34,070 nucleotides of DNA from Candidatus Limnocylindrales bacterium. Lineage in GTDB: Bacteria > Desulfobacterota > Binatia > UBA1149 > CAITLU01. Below the pieces are notes generated by a model, which saw nothing but the letters and a program-made list of their open reading frames with translations, was not told where the DNA came from and did no database searches. The DNA is taken from the NCBI GenBank assembly GCA_035571835.1, contig DATNBU010000005.1, positions 1 through 34,070 of the forward strand, read 5' to 3'. The first letter of the stretch is position 1. Each line of letters starts with the position of its first letter. Both the position numbers and the translations under genes were made by a program. This document shows, in pieces, positions 1 through 7,221 of the stretch.

Positions 1-14
1 GAATGGGGGACAAC

Positions 15-959
15 ATGAAAACGAGAGACAAGACGATGACGACACTGAAGTCCTTTCCGATCCTGATCGCGCTTGCCGCATTGTCGGCCTGCTCGACCAT
101 GAACAGCGGACACAGCGCTGCGCCGGCCGCCGGCCAGCAGACGTTCGCTACTCCGGAGGAAGCCGTTCGCGCCGTCGGTGCGATGGCCGGCGGCGGAGAC
201 GAAAAACGCACTGAGGAAATCTTCGGCCCGGGCTCCAACGATCTGGTTCGCTCCGGCGACGAGGTGGCCGATCACGACCGCGCGCTCGAGGTCAAGGCGA
301 TGATCGACAGGAAGGTCGCGTTCGAAGACCTCGACACGAACATGAAGGTCGCACTTCTCGGAGACGATGCCTGGCCGTTTCCGATCCCGCTCGTCAAGGG
401 CCGGAGCGGCTGGTACTTCGACACCGAAGCCGGACGCGAGGAAGTCGAGAACAGGCGCGTCGGTCGCAACGAGCTCGAGACGCTGGCGACTCTGCACGCG
501 GTCGTCGATGCGCAGCGCGAATACGGCGCGAGCCACGGCGGCGCTTACGCGCAGCGCGTGATCAGCAGCAAGGGCAAGCACGACGGCCTGTACTGGCCGG
601 TTGCGGCGGGAAAGCCGTCGAGCCCGCTTGGTCCGCTCGTGGCCGAGGCCGCGGCCGAAGGGTACAAGGCCGGCAACGAACCGCAGCCGTACCACGGCTA
701 CTACTTCAAAATGCTGACCGCGCAGGGAGCGAACGCACCCGAGGGTGCAAAGAGCTACCTCGATGCGAAGGGCGCGATGACGAAGGGATTCGCAATGGTC
801 GCGTGGCCGGCGAACTACGGAAACTCCGGCAAGATGACGTTCCTCGTCAGCGACCGGGGCATCGTGTTCCAGAAGGATCTCGGTGAGAACACCGAGTCTG
901 TAGCGAGCGCGATCACGACCTACGATCCGGACGACAGCTGGGACCCGACGGGCGATTGA
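15..959 (+). CDS. DUF2950 family lipoprotein
   Basis: Predicted 314-residue exported lipoprotein. An N-terminal hydrophobic stretch ends in the lipobox LSAC, with the lipidated Cys at residue 26. The rest matches the DUF2950 family along its length: an FATPEEAV start, WPFPIPLVK near 120-128, GRNELETL near 150, GKHDGLYWP near 187-195, GPLVAEAAAEGY, PYHGYYFKMLTAQG near 225-238, and VAWPANYGNSG near 262. The family has no established biochemical role, so none is assigned. I chose the ATG at 15 because GGGGGA lies six bases before it; ATGs at 3 and 36 are possible but have poorer ribosome sites. The stop overlaps the start of the next lipoprotein gene, so the two are probably co-translated. The family call is firm, the start moderately so. 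Confidence 0.85.
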   Translation: MKTRDKTMTTLKSFPILIALAALSACSTMNSGHSAAPAAGQQTFATPEEAVRAVGAMAGGGDEKRTEEIFGPGSNDLVRSGDEVADHDRALEVKAMIDRKVAFEDLDTNMKVALLGDDAWPFPIPLVKGRSGWYFDTEAGREEVENRRVGRNELETLATLHAVVDAQREYGASHGGAYAQRVISSKGKHDGLYWPVAAGKPSSPLGPLVAEAAAEGYKAGNEPQPYHGYYFKMLTAQGANAPEGAKSYLDAKGAMTKGFAMVAWPANYGNSGKMTFLVSDRGIVFQKDLGENTESVASAITTYDPDDSWDPTGD

Positions 960-1750
960 TCGTGACGATTCGAACGAGCTTCCTTCGCGTTGCCGCTGCG
1001 GCTTCGCTTGCAGCGGTCGCGGGGGTTGCAGGGTGCAGCCCCGCGGGCACACGCACGATGGAATCCGGCAAGACGGCGGCCGCACCGGCCGCCGTCGAGT
1101 CCGGCTTCCTTTCCGATTATGCGAAGCTTGCTCCGAGCGAGCAGTTCCCGGATCTGCGTTTTTACCGTGACGAGTCGCACAGGACCGGTTACCGCCGCAT
1201 CCTGTTCCGTCCCGTCGAGGTATGGCGCGGCGCCGACAAGCTGCTCACCGACGTTCCGGAGGAAGACCTCCAGTTCCTCGCCGACTCGTTCTACCAGGCA
1301 GTCCGTGGCCGGCTCGCCGGATCGTTCGAGATCGTCGACGCGCCCGGCAAGGGCGTTCTCGAAATCCAGCTTGCGCTTACGCTGGTGACGGATCCGAGCT
1401 CGAGCGTCGACTTCTATTCGACCGCGATTCCCGCAAAGGACGTCACGCCGCGAAGCGGTGCGCTGTCGCCCGCAACCCGCGCCTTCGTGCGCGCTTGCGC
1501 GCTGGAAGCGGAAATGTCGGAGCAGGACGGCTCAAAGCCGCAGGGAAAGAAGCACCGTGCTCCCCGCACCGTTCGCGCGGCGATCTACGACGTGCGTCGC
1601 GGCGACCAGTCGCCGAAGGGAAACGTTGCGACGTGGGAAGATGTGCGCGGCGTGTTCGACCGATGGGCCGGTGTGCTCGACGAGCGTCTGACGGCCCTGC
1701 GTGATGGCACGTTCAAGCCGCGCCTGACGACGAAAGCTCAGCGACAGTAA
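956..1750 (+). CDS. DUF3313 family lipoprotein
   Basis: Predicted 264-residue lipoprotein. The signal segment (residues 5-26) ends in the lipobox VAGC with Cys27. The mature part begins with SGFLSDYAKL and continues with an LRFYRD...YRRILFRPVEVW segment, the typical opening of DUF3313 proteins, which are outer-membrane-associated lipoproteins of unknown function. A TTG at 956 overlaps the stop of the preceding gene; a GTG at 962 in the same frame is an equally plausible start. The C-terminal part holds a basic stretch (KPQGKKHRAPRTVR) and a final helix-rich segment. The last 13 bases overlap the 3' end of a convergent gene. The pairing with a DUF2950 lipoprotein suggests a shared envelope role, but this is inference. 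Confidence 0.78.
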   Translation: MIVTIRTSFLRVAAAASLAAVAGVAGCSPAGTRTMESGKTAAAPAAVESGFLSDYAKLAPSEQFPDLRFYRDESHRTGYRRILFRPVEVWRGADKLLTDVPEEDLQFLADSFYQAVRGRLAGSFEIVDAPGKGVLEIQLALTLVTDPSSSVDFYSTAIPAKDVTPRSGALSPATRAFVRACALEAEMSEQDGSKPQGKKHRAPRTVRAAIYDVRRGDQSPKGNVATWEDVRGVFDRWAGVLDERLTALRDGTFKPRLTTKAQRQ

Positions 1751-2040
1751 ACGTCGGCCCTGCCGACACAGCGATACACGCGATCGCGACCACTGCCGCG
1801 CGCATCCCAGTCACAAAGGCCGCGCGAGCTGCCGGACGGCACCTTCGGATGGCCGCCCGCCATCTCGCACAGGTTCATGCTGTCTTCCTGCGCGAGCCAG
1901 ATCGCGTCTTCGCAGCAGTCGCGCTTGTTGTCGTGGTTCCAGCCGGTATCGCCCCAGCCCTTGTGCGAGTCGGCCATTGCCGGCGCCGCCGTCAGGACCG
2001 TTGCGAGAACGAAAAATGCCGTGGAACGAAAAGCTCTCAT
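1738..2040 (-). CDS. Small Cys-rich secreted protein, unknown function
   Basis: A 100-residue protein that I do not recognise. Residues 1-23 form a good signal peptide (hydrophobic core FFVLATVLTA, cleavage likely after PAMA). The mature 77 residues contain six cysteines (a CC pair near 42-43 and single Cys near 58, 76, 91 and 99), so up to three disulfides are possible in the periplasm. Trp and Asp are frequent (GWGDTGWNHDNKRD). It is convergent with and slightly overlaps the DUF3313 gene. No clear Shine-Dalgarno precedes the ATG at 2040, but the signal peptide and even cysteine count make a real gene likely. Confidence 0.65.
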   Translation of the reverse strand: MRAFRSTAFFVLATVLTAAPAMADSHKGWGDTGWNHDNKRDCCEDAIWLAQEDSMNLCEMAGGHPKVPSGSSRGLCDWDARGSGRDRVYRCVGRADVYCR

Positions 2041-2107
2041 CGCACGGCGACGCTACCACGCGTCCGTCCGCGACGCGAAGCGCCGATGACGAAACGCGAG
2101 GCGCGAT

Positions 2108-2539
2108 CTATTCCGGAAGAGTCTCGTCGGATCCTCCGAAGCTCTTCGGGAAATCCTTGAACTTCGGCAACCCGTCGCGCACGTTCATGACCTTCTCGCC
2201 GTAGTTGACGTGCAGCGTGGGCTCATAATGGAGCCCGTGCACGTTGCCCGCCGGCACGTCGGTCATGCCGAGCTGCGGATGCCGGATCAGCACCGGCGCG
2301 CCGCAACTCGTGCAGAAGTGGCGGTGGCTGGCTTCGGTCTTCTTGTAGACGCCGAGCTTGTCGGCGCCTTTTACGACGTTGACCTTCGGAGTCGGCCACA
2401 GCGTGGCGGCGTGGATCGGCGCACCGAGCCATCCCCGGCACGAATCGCAGTGACAGTACGCCTGCACGGCCGGATCGCCTTCGATCGCAATTTCCACCGC
2501 GCCACACGCGCAGCCGCTTTTGTAACTCGAGTTCGCCAT
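2108..2539 (-). CDS. GFA family (glutathione-dependent formaldehyde-activating-like / CENP-V) protein
   Basis: A 143-residue cytoplasmic protein of the GFA (CENP-V/GFA) zinc-binding fold. The zinc-ligand cysteines are visible as SGCACGAV (residues 8-15), YCHCDSCRGW (28-37) and FCTSCGAPV (75-83). Family members include S-(hydroxymethyl)glutathione synthase, but most have no proven substrate and the name should not be read as a proven reaction here. The start at 2539 is preceded by GGAGG seven bases upstream, a strong ribosome site. It lies alone between two secreted-protein genes on the same strand. Confidence 0.85.
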   Translation of the reverse strand: MANSSYKSGCACGAVEIAIEGDPAVQAYCHCDSCRGWLGAPIHAATLWPTPKVNVVKGADKLGVYKKTEASHRHFCTSCGAPVLIRHPQLGMTDVPAGNVHGLHYEPTLHVNYGEKVMNVRDGLPKFKDFPKSFGGSDETLPE

Positions 2540-2679
2540 CGGTTTCCTCCGTTTCGATTCCTTGCCCGTCAGGCAGGGTCCGAACCATTACGGTTTCTCG
2601 CGAACCAAGCCAGTGCCGCCGTGAAATGCCGGCGCAGGCCTGTTCGCACCCGCCGCGTGCGGACTGCCGTCGTTGCCGT

Positions 2680-3120
2680 CTACTCGTAATTGCCGAACAC
2701 GCGCACCCGCACGCGATACGCCGACTCCGGCCGGTACAGGGTCACACGGTACCTTATCCACGGTCCGTTCGGATTGACGTTGATCTCACCCGTGCGCAGG
2801 CGCGCACTCCCGATCACGTTTCCGGCGTCGTCGATGGTCGCGACCGTCACATGATCGACGATCTCGTCGAGCGCGATCGTGTCGGGCGGGATCGAGTACG
2901 AAAAGCGGAATCGCACCTCGACCGTACGACCGTCGTCGCCGTTGATCGCGACCGCGAACGCCTCGGCTCCGCCGCCTTCGAGGGGCTCGACGTCGTAGCG
3001 CATCTCTCCATTCTCGGCCGGCATCGCGATGGAAAGGCTCGCCTGGAGAGGCGGACCCGCCGCCGCGGCGACGACAGGGCAGGCGAGAACCATAGCCAGC
3101 AGCAGACCGATTGTTCTCAT
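2680..3120 (-). CDS. Secreted protein, unknown function
   Basis: A 146-residue protein with a clear signal peptide (MRTIGLLLAMVLACPVVAAAA, cleavage near residue 21). I do not recognise the family. The mature part is beta-rich, with alternating hydrophobic segments (ASLSIAMPAENGEMRY, VEVRFRFSYSIP, WIRYRVTLYRPESAYRVRVRVFG), which suggests an Ig- or jelly-roll-like periplasmic domain. The reading frame extends upstream, but the ATG at 3120 has AAGGAG seven bases before it and puts the signal peptide at the N terminus, so this start is preferred. Confidence 0.65.
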   Translation of the reverse strand: MRTIGLLLAMVLACPVVAAAAGPPLQASLSIAMPAENGEMRYDVEPLEGGGAEAFAVAINGDDGRTVEVRFRFSYSIPPDTIALDEIVDHVTVATIDDAGNVIGSARLRTGEINVNPNGPWIRYRVTLYRPESAYRVRVRVFGNYE

Positions 3121-3278
3121 GATCGTAGCTCCTTGCTCGCCTCCAGCATTCGCAGGCCCGATGCATCGGCGCAAGATCGTGCCGCTGCCGATTCGCCCGG
3201 TTGAGGATCGCCGGTTTCGCGGCATGCACTCGTATCCCTTGCCACGACCGTCGATCCGGCGTCATCTGTCGCGCCGAG

Positions 3279-3791
3279 ATGAATAAACCCCCGCCAGCGC
3301 GATCCTCGTCCGACCCGTCACGCGAGATCGTCATCGTCGACATCGACGGGACGATCGCCGACGTGCGTCACCGTCTGCACCACATCAACGGCCCGAAGAA
3401 GAAAAACTGGAAAGCGTTCTTTGAAGCGATGGATCGCGACACGCCGATCGCGCCCGTCATCGAGCGCGTTCGCGAGCTCGCGAAGACCAGCGAGATCGTC
3501 ATTATCACCGGACGTCCCGAGAGCTATGAAGCGCGCACGCTGGCGTGGCTCGCCCGGCACGACGTGCCGTTCTCACGCCTGCTCATGCGGCGCTCGGGCG
3601 ACCATCGCCAGGATTTCGTCGCGAAAGAGGACCTTCTGCACGAGCTGCCGGCCGGTCGCGTCACGCTGGCCATCGACGATCGCGCTCCGGTCTGCGACAT
3701 GTACCGTCGTCACGGCATCGAGGTCATCGAGGTCGCGAGCGACGTCGAAAACCAGAACGTCAACGAAGTTTACCGTAAGCACCCCGACTGA
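3279..3791 (+). CDS. HAD-superfamily phosphatase, polynucleotide-kinase 3'-phosphatase-like
   Basis: A 170-residue cytoplasmic HAD hydrolase. All core motifs are present: motif I DIDGTIAD (nucleophile and acid/base Asp), motif II ITGRP, the motif III lysine in FVAKEDLL, and motif IV AIDDR. The layout VDIDGT...HRLHHI...W.AFFEAM..D.PI with MRRSGDHR before motif III resembles the 3'-phosphatase domain of T4 Pnk/PNKP-type enzymes, which removes phosphate from nucleic-acid 3' ends. No kinase domain is attached, so the substrate is uncertain. The ATG at 3279 was chosen because the upstream in-frame part is basic, unconserved sequence that looks non-coding. No strong ribosome site is seen. Confidence 0.75.
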   Translation: MNKPPPARSSSDPSREIVIVDIDGTIADVRHRLHHINGPKKKNWKAFFEAMDRDTPIAPVIERVRELAKTSEIVIITGRPESYEARTLAWLARHDVPFSRLLMRRSGDHRQDFVAKEDLLHELPAGRVTLAIDDRAPVCDMYRRHGIEVIEVASDVENQNVNEVYRKHPD

Positions 3792-3879
3792 GACGCGCGT
3801 GCGTCCGTCAGGCGCACTGTGTACATGCCCGTCGCGGCTCGACGGCTGGTACCGTCGCGCCCGGAGGAGACCACCGGCA

Positions 3880-4566
3880 ATGAAACGAACCCTTATGACG
3901 GTCCTGCTCGCGCTCGCGGTCGTACCGAATGCCCGGGCCGCGGGTTACGGCGCCTACTTCGAGTACGCGAACGTGTTCGACGGCAAGTTCACCAACGGAT
4001 GCGACGGCTGCGATTTCAACGGCGACAGCGACATCGACTACGAAGAAGACCACTACGGCGTCGGTTTTACGTTCGATACGGCGGTCGCGATGGACAAGCT
4101 GTTCAACTACCGGCTGAGCGTCGGCTACGAGCATGTCTCCGCGGACTACAAAGTGAAGATCGACGGGGCCAAATTCTCGAGCGACGAAGACGGGGACGGG
4201 ATCGCGGTCGACAGCGCGTTCGGATTCGGCCTGGTCCGCAACAGCCGCATGCGCCTGTGGATCGGACCGGCCGTTCGGCTCAGCACGGACTTCTTCACTC
4301 CATCGGGCTACAGCGACTACTTCGATTTCGCGATCGGGGCAGGCCCGGAAATCGGCCTGAATTTCCACGTGAACGACCGCATTTCGCTCGGGATGACGGC
4401 CGGGTATCAGATTCTCTACAGCCTCAGCGTGACTGACGACAACAGCAGCTACTGCGACGGCCACGGCCATTGTTACGACTATGATTACGACAGCATCGAC
4501 GGCTACGAGCAGATGGCTTTCATCAAGCTCGTCATGCTGTTTCGTACCGCCGACGATATCTTCTGA
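3880..4566 (+). CDS. Outer-membrane beta-barrel protein with acidic, Cys-containing loops
   Basis: A 228-residue protein with a signal peptide (residues 1-20, cleavage after ARA) and amphipathic beta-strands typical of small 8-stranded barrels (YGVGFTFDTAV, YRLSVGYEHVS, FGFGLVRNSRMRLWIGPAVRLS, FAIGAGPEIGLNF). It ends in Phe, the usual C-terminal signal for the BAM complex. ATG 3880 has GGAGGAGA upstream. Three predicted loops are highly acidic: residues 40-57 contain a CxxC and several Asp, 101-111 read SDEDGDGIAVD like an EF-hand or thrombospondin-3 loop, and 190-209 hold Cys192, Cys198, two His and many Asp. Cation binding at the surface is a reasonable inference. It is not a recognised named porin. 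Confidence 0.75.
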   Translation: MKRTLMTVLLALAVVPNARAAGYGAYFEYANVFDGKFTNGCDGCDFNGDSDIDYEEDHYGVGFTFDTAVAMDKLFNYRLSVGYEHVSADYKVKIDGAKFSSDEDGDGIAVDSAFGFGLVRNSRMRLWIGPAVRLSTDFFTPSGYSDYFDFAIGAGPEIGLNFHVNDRISLGMTAGYQILYSLSVTDDNSSYCDGHGHCYDYDYDSIDGYEQMAFIKLVMLFRTADDIF

Positions 4567-4577
4567 GGGATATCGTC
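4552..4577 (+). other. Hairpin around the stop codon of the beta-barrel gene
   Basis: GACGATATC and GATATCGTC form a perfect 9-bp inverted repeat (4552-4560 with 4569-4577). The TGA stop (4564-4566) sits in the 8-base loop. There is no T-run, so this may be an mRNA-stabilising or weak termination structure rather than a standard terminator. Confidence 0.45.
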
Positions 4578-4581
4578 CCGG

Positions 4582-4630
4582 AATCGGGGACAGACGCCAG
4601 TTTCCCGAAAATCGGTGTCTGTCCCCGATT
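4582..4630. repeat. REP-like inverted repeat, type A copy 1
   Basis: The arms AATCGGGGACAGAC (4582-4595) and GTCTGTCCCCGATT (4617-4630) are perfectly complementary. The inner parts (GCCAGTTT against its partner ATCGGT side) pair imperfectly. The same arms recur at 9209-9258. The element begins 15 bases after the stop of the beta-barrel gene. It looks like the short palindromic units mobilised by REP-associated tyrosine transposases; the agent is inferred, as no such gene lies here. Confidence 0.85.
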
Positions 4631-4642
4631 TCGCATCTCGCG

Positions 4643-4670
4643 TTGACAGCGGGAGTCCGGTTCCTACCTT
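4643..4670 (+). promoter_or_regulatory. Candidate sigma-70 promoter for the 47-residue protein
   Basis: A perfect TTGACA (4643-4648) is followed 16 bases later by TACCTT (4665-4670), a weak match to TATAAT. It lies 60 bases upstream of the small membrane protein gene. The -10 element is poor, so this is tentative. Confidence 0.35.
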
Positions 4671-4729
4671 GAGTACCGTAAGGCGAGTGCGCCACCGGGC
4701 TTCCAGGGAGGCCCGAAGCGAGGTGCCAG

Positions 4730-4873
4730 ATGAACACTGCAAAAATGAACTACAATCAGCCTGACATGTTCCACGACGAGGCCGCACATCGACTGGAATG
4801 GCGGGTTGGGGTGCCGTTCGCAATCGCCGCGATGATCCTGGCGTTGTACGGGCTCTTCTACCACGCGTTCTGA
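4730..4873 (+). CDS. 47-residue single-pass membrane protein, unknown function
   Basis: Reads MNTAKMNYNQPDMFHDEAAH, then a charged RLEWR segment, one hydrophobic span of about 17 residues (VPFAIAAMILALYGLFY, residues 28-44) and a short HAF tail. It is too short for usual gene calls. It is supported by a GAGGTG ribosome site before ATG 4730, a TTGACA box upstream, and a strong terminator 30 bases after the stop. The soluble N terminus followed by a C-terminal membrane span suggests a tail-anchored or small regulatory membrane protein. I do not recognise it, and no function is assigned. Confidence 0.5.
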   Translation: MNTAKMNYNQPDMFHDEAAHRLEWRVGVPFAIAAMILALYGLFYHAF

Positions 4874-4903
4874 TCGAGCGCGCAAAAAACAACCTGACCG
4901 AGT

Positions 4904-4939
4904 GCGCGCATCGAGCAATCGATGCGCGCTTTTTATTTG
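4904..4939 (+). terminator. Intrinsic terminator with GCAA tetraloop
   Basis: GCGCGCATCGA (4904-4914) pairs perfectly with TCGATGCGCGC (4919-4929) around a GCAA loop, a stable GNRA-type tetraloop. TTTTTTATTT follows. It ends the transcript of the 47-residue gene, between convergent genes. Confidence 0.85.
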
Positions 4940-4995
4940 GCAGCTGGCGACAGACGCTGTTTCGCCGTGGCGGACCCGTCGCAGTTTCGCGGGTG

Positions 4996-7221
4996 CTATT
5001 TCCCGCCCGTCGCGTGCCATTCGAGTGCGCCGAGCGGATTGGAAAAATCGTCCGTCCACGCACGCTCGAGATGCTCGCTGACCGGCTTCCATTCCGGCGG
5101 AAGCGCGCGTCCCTCGTCGGGGCGTGCCAGGATCATCCACGTTGAAGCGCTTTTTCCTTCGCGCTCGTCCTGGTCGCGAAGCTTGAGGTCCTCGAACGCG
5201 TAACCGTCGAACCCGGACGGCTCACCGACGCTCTCCAGCACCGGCTGCAGCCGGAAGAAGCGGTTCGAGATGTGGAACAGCATCACGCCGCTCGGCGTCA
5301 GGTGTTCCGCGTACGTCGCGATCGCCTCTTTGGTGATCAGGTGAAGCGGGATCGCATCCGAGCTGAACGCGTCGACGATGATGATGTCGTAGCGCTTGTC
5401 TCCGCGCTCGGTGATCGAAAGGCGCGCGTCGCCGAGGATGATGTCCTTGCGCGCCGCCGGCGAGTTGGTCACGAACGTGAACAGGCGCGGGTCGCTGGCC
5501 ACGCGCGCCATCGTCGGGCTGAGCTCGAACAGATCCCACTCGTCGACCGGCCGCGCATAACAGGTGAGCGCGCCCGAACCGAGACCGATCAGCGCAACGT
5601 GCATCGGCGGCGAAGTCGCCGCCGCGGCCGTGAGGTATCGACCCGCCGGACCCGCCGGATGATAGTAGGAAACCGGATGGCAGCCGGACATTCCGCTGAC
5701 CCGCTGCATGCCGTGAACGGTCGAGCCGTGCACGACCCGGTGGAACTCACCGGTCTCGTCGATCGTCACCCGCACCCGTCCGAAAAAACTTCGCTCGGCG
5801 AAGATCGAGTGCCCGAACGGCGACGGCAGCAGAACCGACGTTGCAATCAGCGCCGCGAGCCGCGTCGCATAGACGGTCCCGCGTTCGTTGCCGGCGAGCG
5901 TGTAGAAGGCCGCCGGCAGATACGGCAGCGCCGGTCCGAAGACGCTGTCGGGAGAGATCCGCGTCGCCAGCGGCGTGCCGACCAGCACGAGCGCAGCCGG
6001 AACGACGACGTCGAGCACGCGGCTGAGCGCCGACCGTGCGCCCGGGCTTCCCGGCACCATCACGATCGATGCGAGCACGAGCGCAACCGGATACTCGACG
6101 AGCCCGTCGGTCAGAAGCGGCGGAACGAGCAGCGTGACGAGGCCGCCGACGGCGCCGCCGACCGAAATGGCCAGATAATACTGCGGCAGCAGCGCCGGCG
6201 GCGGCTGCAGCGCCGTAACCCGCACGTGGCAGAACAGGCAGCAGTAGAAGAACACGATCAGGTGCAGCGGAATCAGGAAGATCGCCGGGGAGTTGGCCTC
6301 GGCGCACAGCGTGACGACGACCGCAATCAGTGCGAGCGACGACAGGCGCGCCAGCAGGTTCGGCAGCGGATAGAGCGGCCGCCCGAACGCCACGATGAAC
6401 GTTGCAAGATAGATCGCGAGCGGAATCGTCCAGAAGAACGGAATCGATGCGATGTCGGTCAGGATGTAGCTGGTGACGCTCAGCAGCAGGCTGGCCGGGA
6501 CCGCGGTAAGGCCGATGATCTTCGCCCACTCGACGCCGCCGGAAGTCAGGTCGACGTCGGTTGCGAGCGCAGCCGGCGCGGGCTGCTCGCGGCGAAGCAC
6601 GCCGCCGAACGCGACGATTGCAGCGGCCACCACGACCAGCAGCGCGAGAAACACCGTTCGCTGCGCGCCGAGCGAAAGCTCGGGCTCGAACAGCAGCGGA
6701 TAGGCGAATAGCCCGAACATGCTTCCGGCGTTGCTCGCAGCATAGAGGCGGTACGGGTGCGCAGCCGTCGGATGCGACGAGCGTGCGAACCAGCTCTGCA
6801 CGAGCGTCGTCAGTGCCGCGAGCGCGACGAACGGCAGCAGCGCGTTGGCGACAAGCCACCCGACCAGCAGCCTGAGCGGTGCGTCGGTTACGTGCGGGAG
6901 ATGGACGACCGAGCCCGGATACGCGACGAACAGCGTCGCGAGCACCGCAAGCTGGACCGCGATCTGCGCGGTAAGGCTCGCAAGCCGCGTCACCGCGAGT
7001 GCGTAGAGGTAGCCGACGAGCAGCGCCACCTGGAAGAACACCATGCACGTGTTCCACAGCAGCGGCGTCCCGCCGAACGACGGCAGCAGGATCTTCCCGA
7101 CGTACGGCTCGAACGCGAAAAGAAGCAGCGACCCGAGGAATGTCGCCGTCACCGCCAGCCACAGCGCGAGGCGACCCTTTGTATTCGTCGCCGCGTCCAC
7201 GGCCGGCGCGGCCAGGCTCAC
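4996..7221 (-). CDS. Membrane-anchored spermidine-synthase-like protein (MFS-like membrane region plus aminopropyltransferase fold)
   Basis: A 741-residue fusion. Residues 18-470 form a polytopic membrane region with about 12 hydrophobic spans. The family motif EPYVGKILLPSFGGTPLLWN is at 38-57, and AERSFFGRVRV...HGSTVHGMQ lies near 475-506. The C-terminal 250 residues are a spermidine-synthase-like Rossmann domain: PVSYYHPAGPAG near 516, the nucleotide loop LIGLGSGAL near 544-552, DLFELSPTM near 563, IILGDARLSI near 594, and IIVDAFSSDAIP near 613-624. Classical enzymes transfer an aminopropyl group from decarboxylated SAM to a polyamine; fused membrane forms are mostly uncharacterised. Its ATG overlaps the stop of the arginine decarboxylase gene by four bases, which strongly supports a polyamine role. 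Confidence 0.8.
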   Translation of the reverse strand: MSLAAPAVDAATNTKGRLALWLAVTATFLGSLLLFAFEPYVGKILLPSFGGTPLLWNTCMVFFQVALLVGYLYALAVTRLASLTAQIAVQLAVLATLFVAYPGSVVHLPHVTDAPLRLLVGWLVANALLPFVALAALTTLVQSWFARSSHPTAAHPYRLYAASNAGSMFGLFAYPLLFEPELSLGAQRTVFLALLVVVAAAIVAFGGVLRREQPAPAALATDVDLTSGGVEWAKIIGLTAVPASLLLSVTSYILTDIASIPFFWTIPLAIYLATFIVAFGRPLYPLPNLLARLSSLALIAVVVTLCAEANSPAIFLIPLHLIVFFYCCLFCHVRVTALQPPPALLPQYYLAISVGGAVGGLVTLLVPPLLTDGLVEYPVALVLASIVMVPGSPGARSALSRVLDVVVPAALVLVGTPLATRISPDSVFGPALPYLPAAFYTLAGNERGTVYATRLAALIATSVLLPSPFGHSIFAERSFFGRVRVTIDETGEFHRVVHGSTVHGMQRVSGMSGCHPVSYYHPAGPAGRYLTAAAATSPPMHVALIGLGSGALTCYARPVDEWDLFELSPTMARVASDPRLFTFVTNSPAARKDIILGDARLSITERGDKRYDIIIVDAFSSDAIPLHLITKEAIATYAEHLTPSGVMLFHISNRFFRLQPVLESVGEPSGFDGYAFEDLKLRDQDEREGKSASTWMILARPDEGRALPPEWKPVSEHLERAWTDDFSNPLGALEWHATGGK

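Noticed and set aside
5272-6711. A 479-residue plus-strand reading frame
   Set aside because: Antisense to the spermidine-synthase-like gene, with an Arg/Asp/Gln-rich translation typical of shadows.
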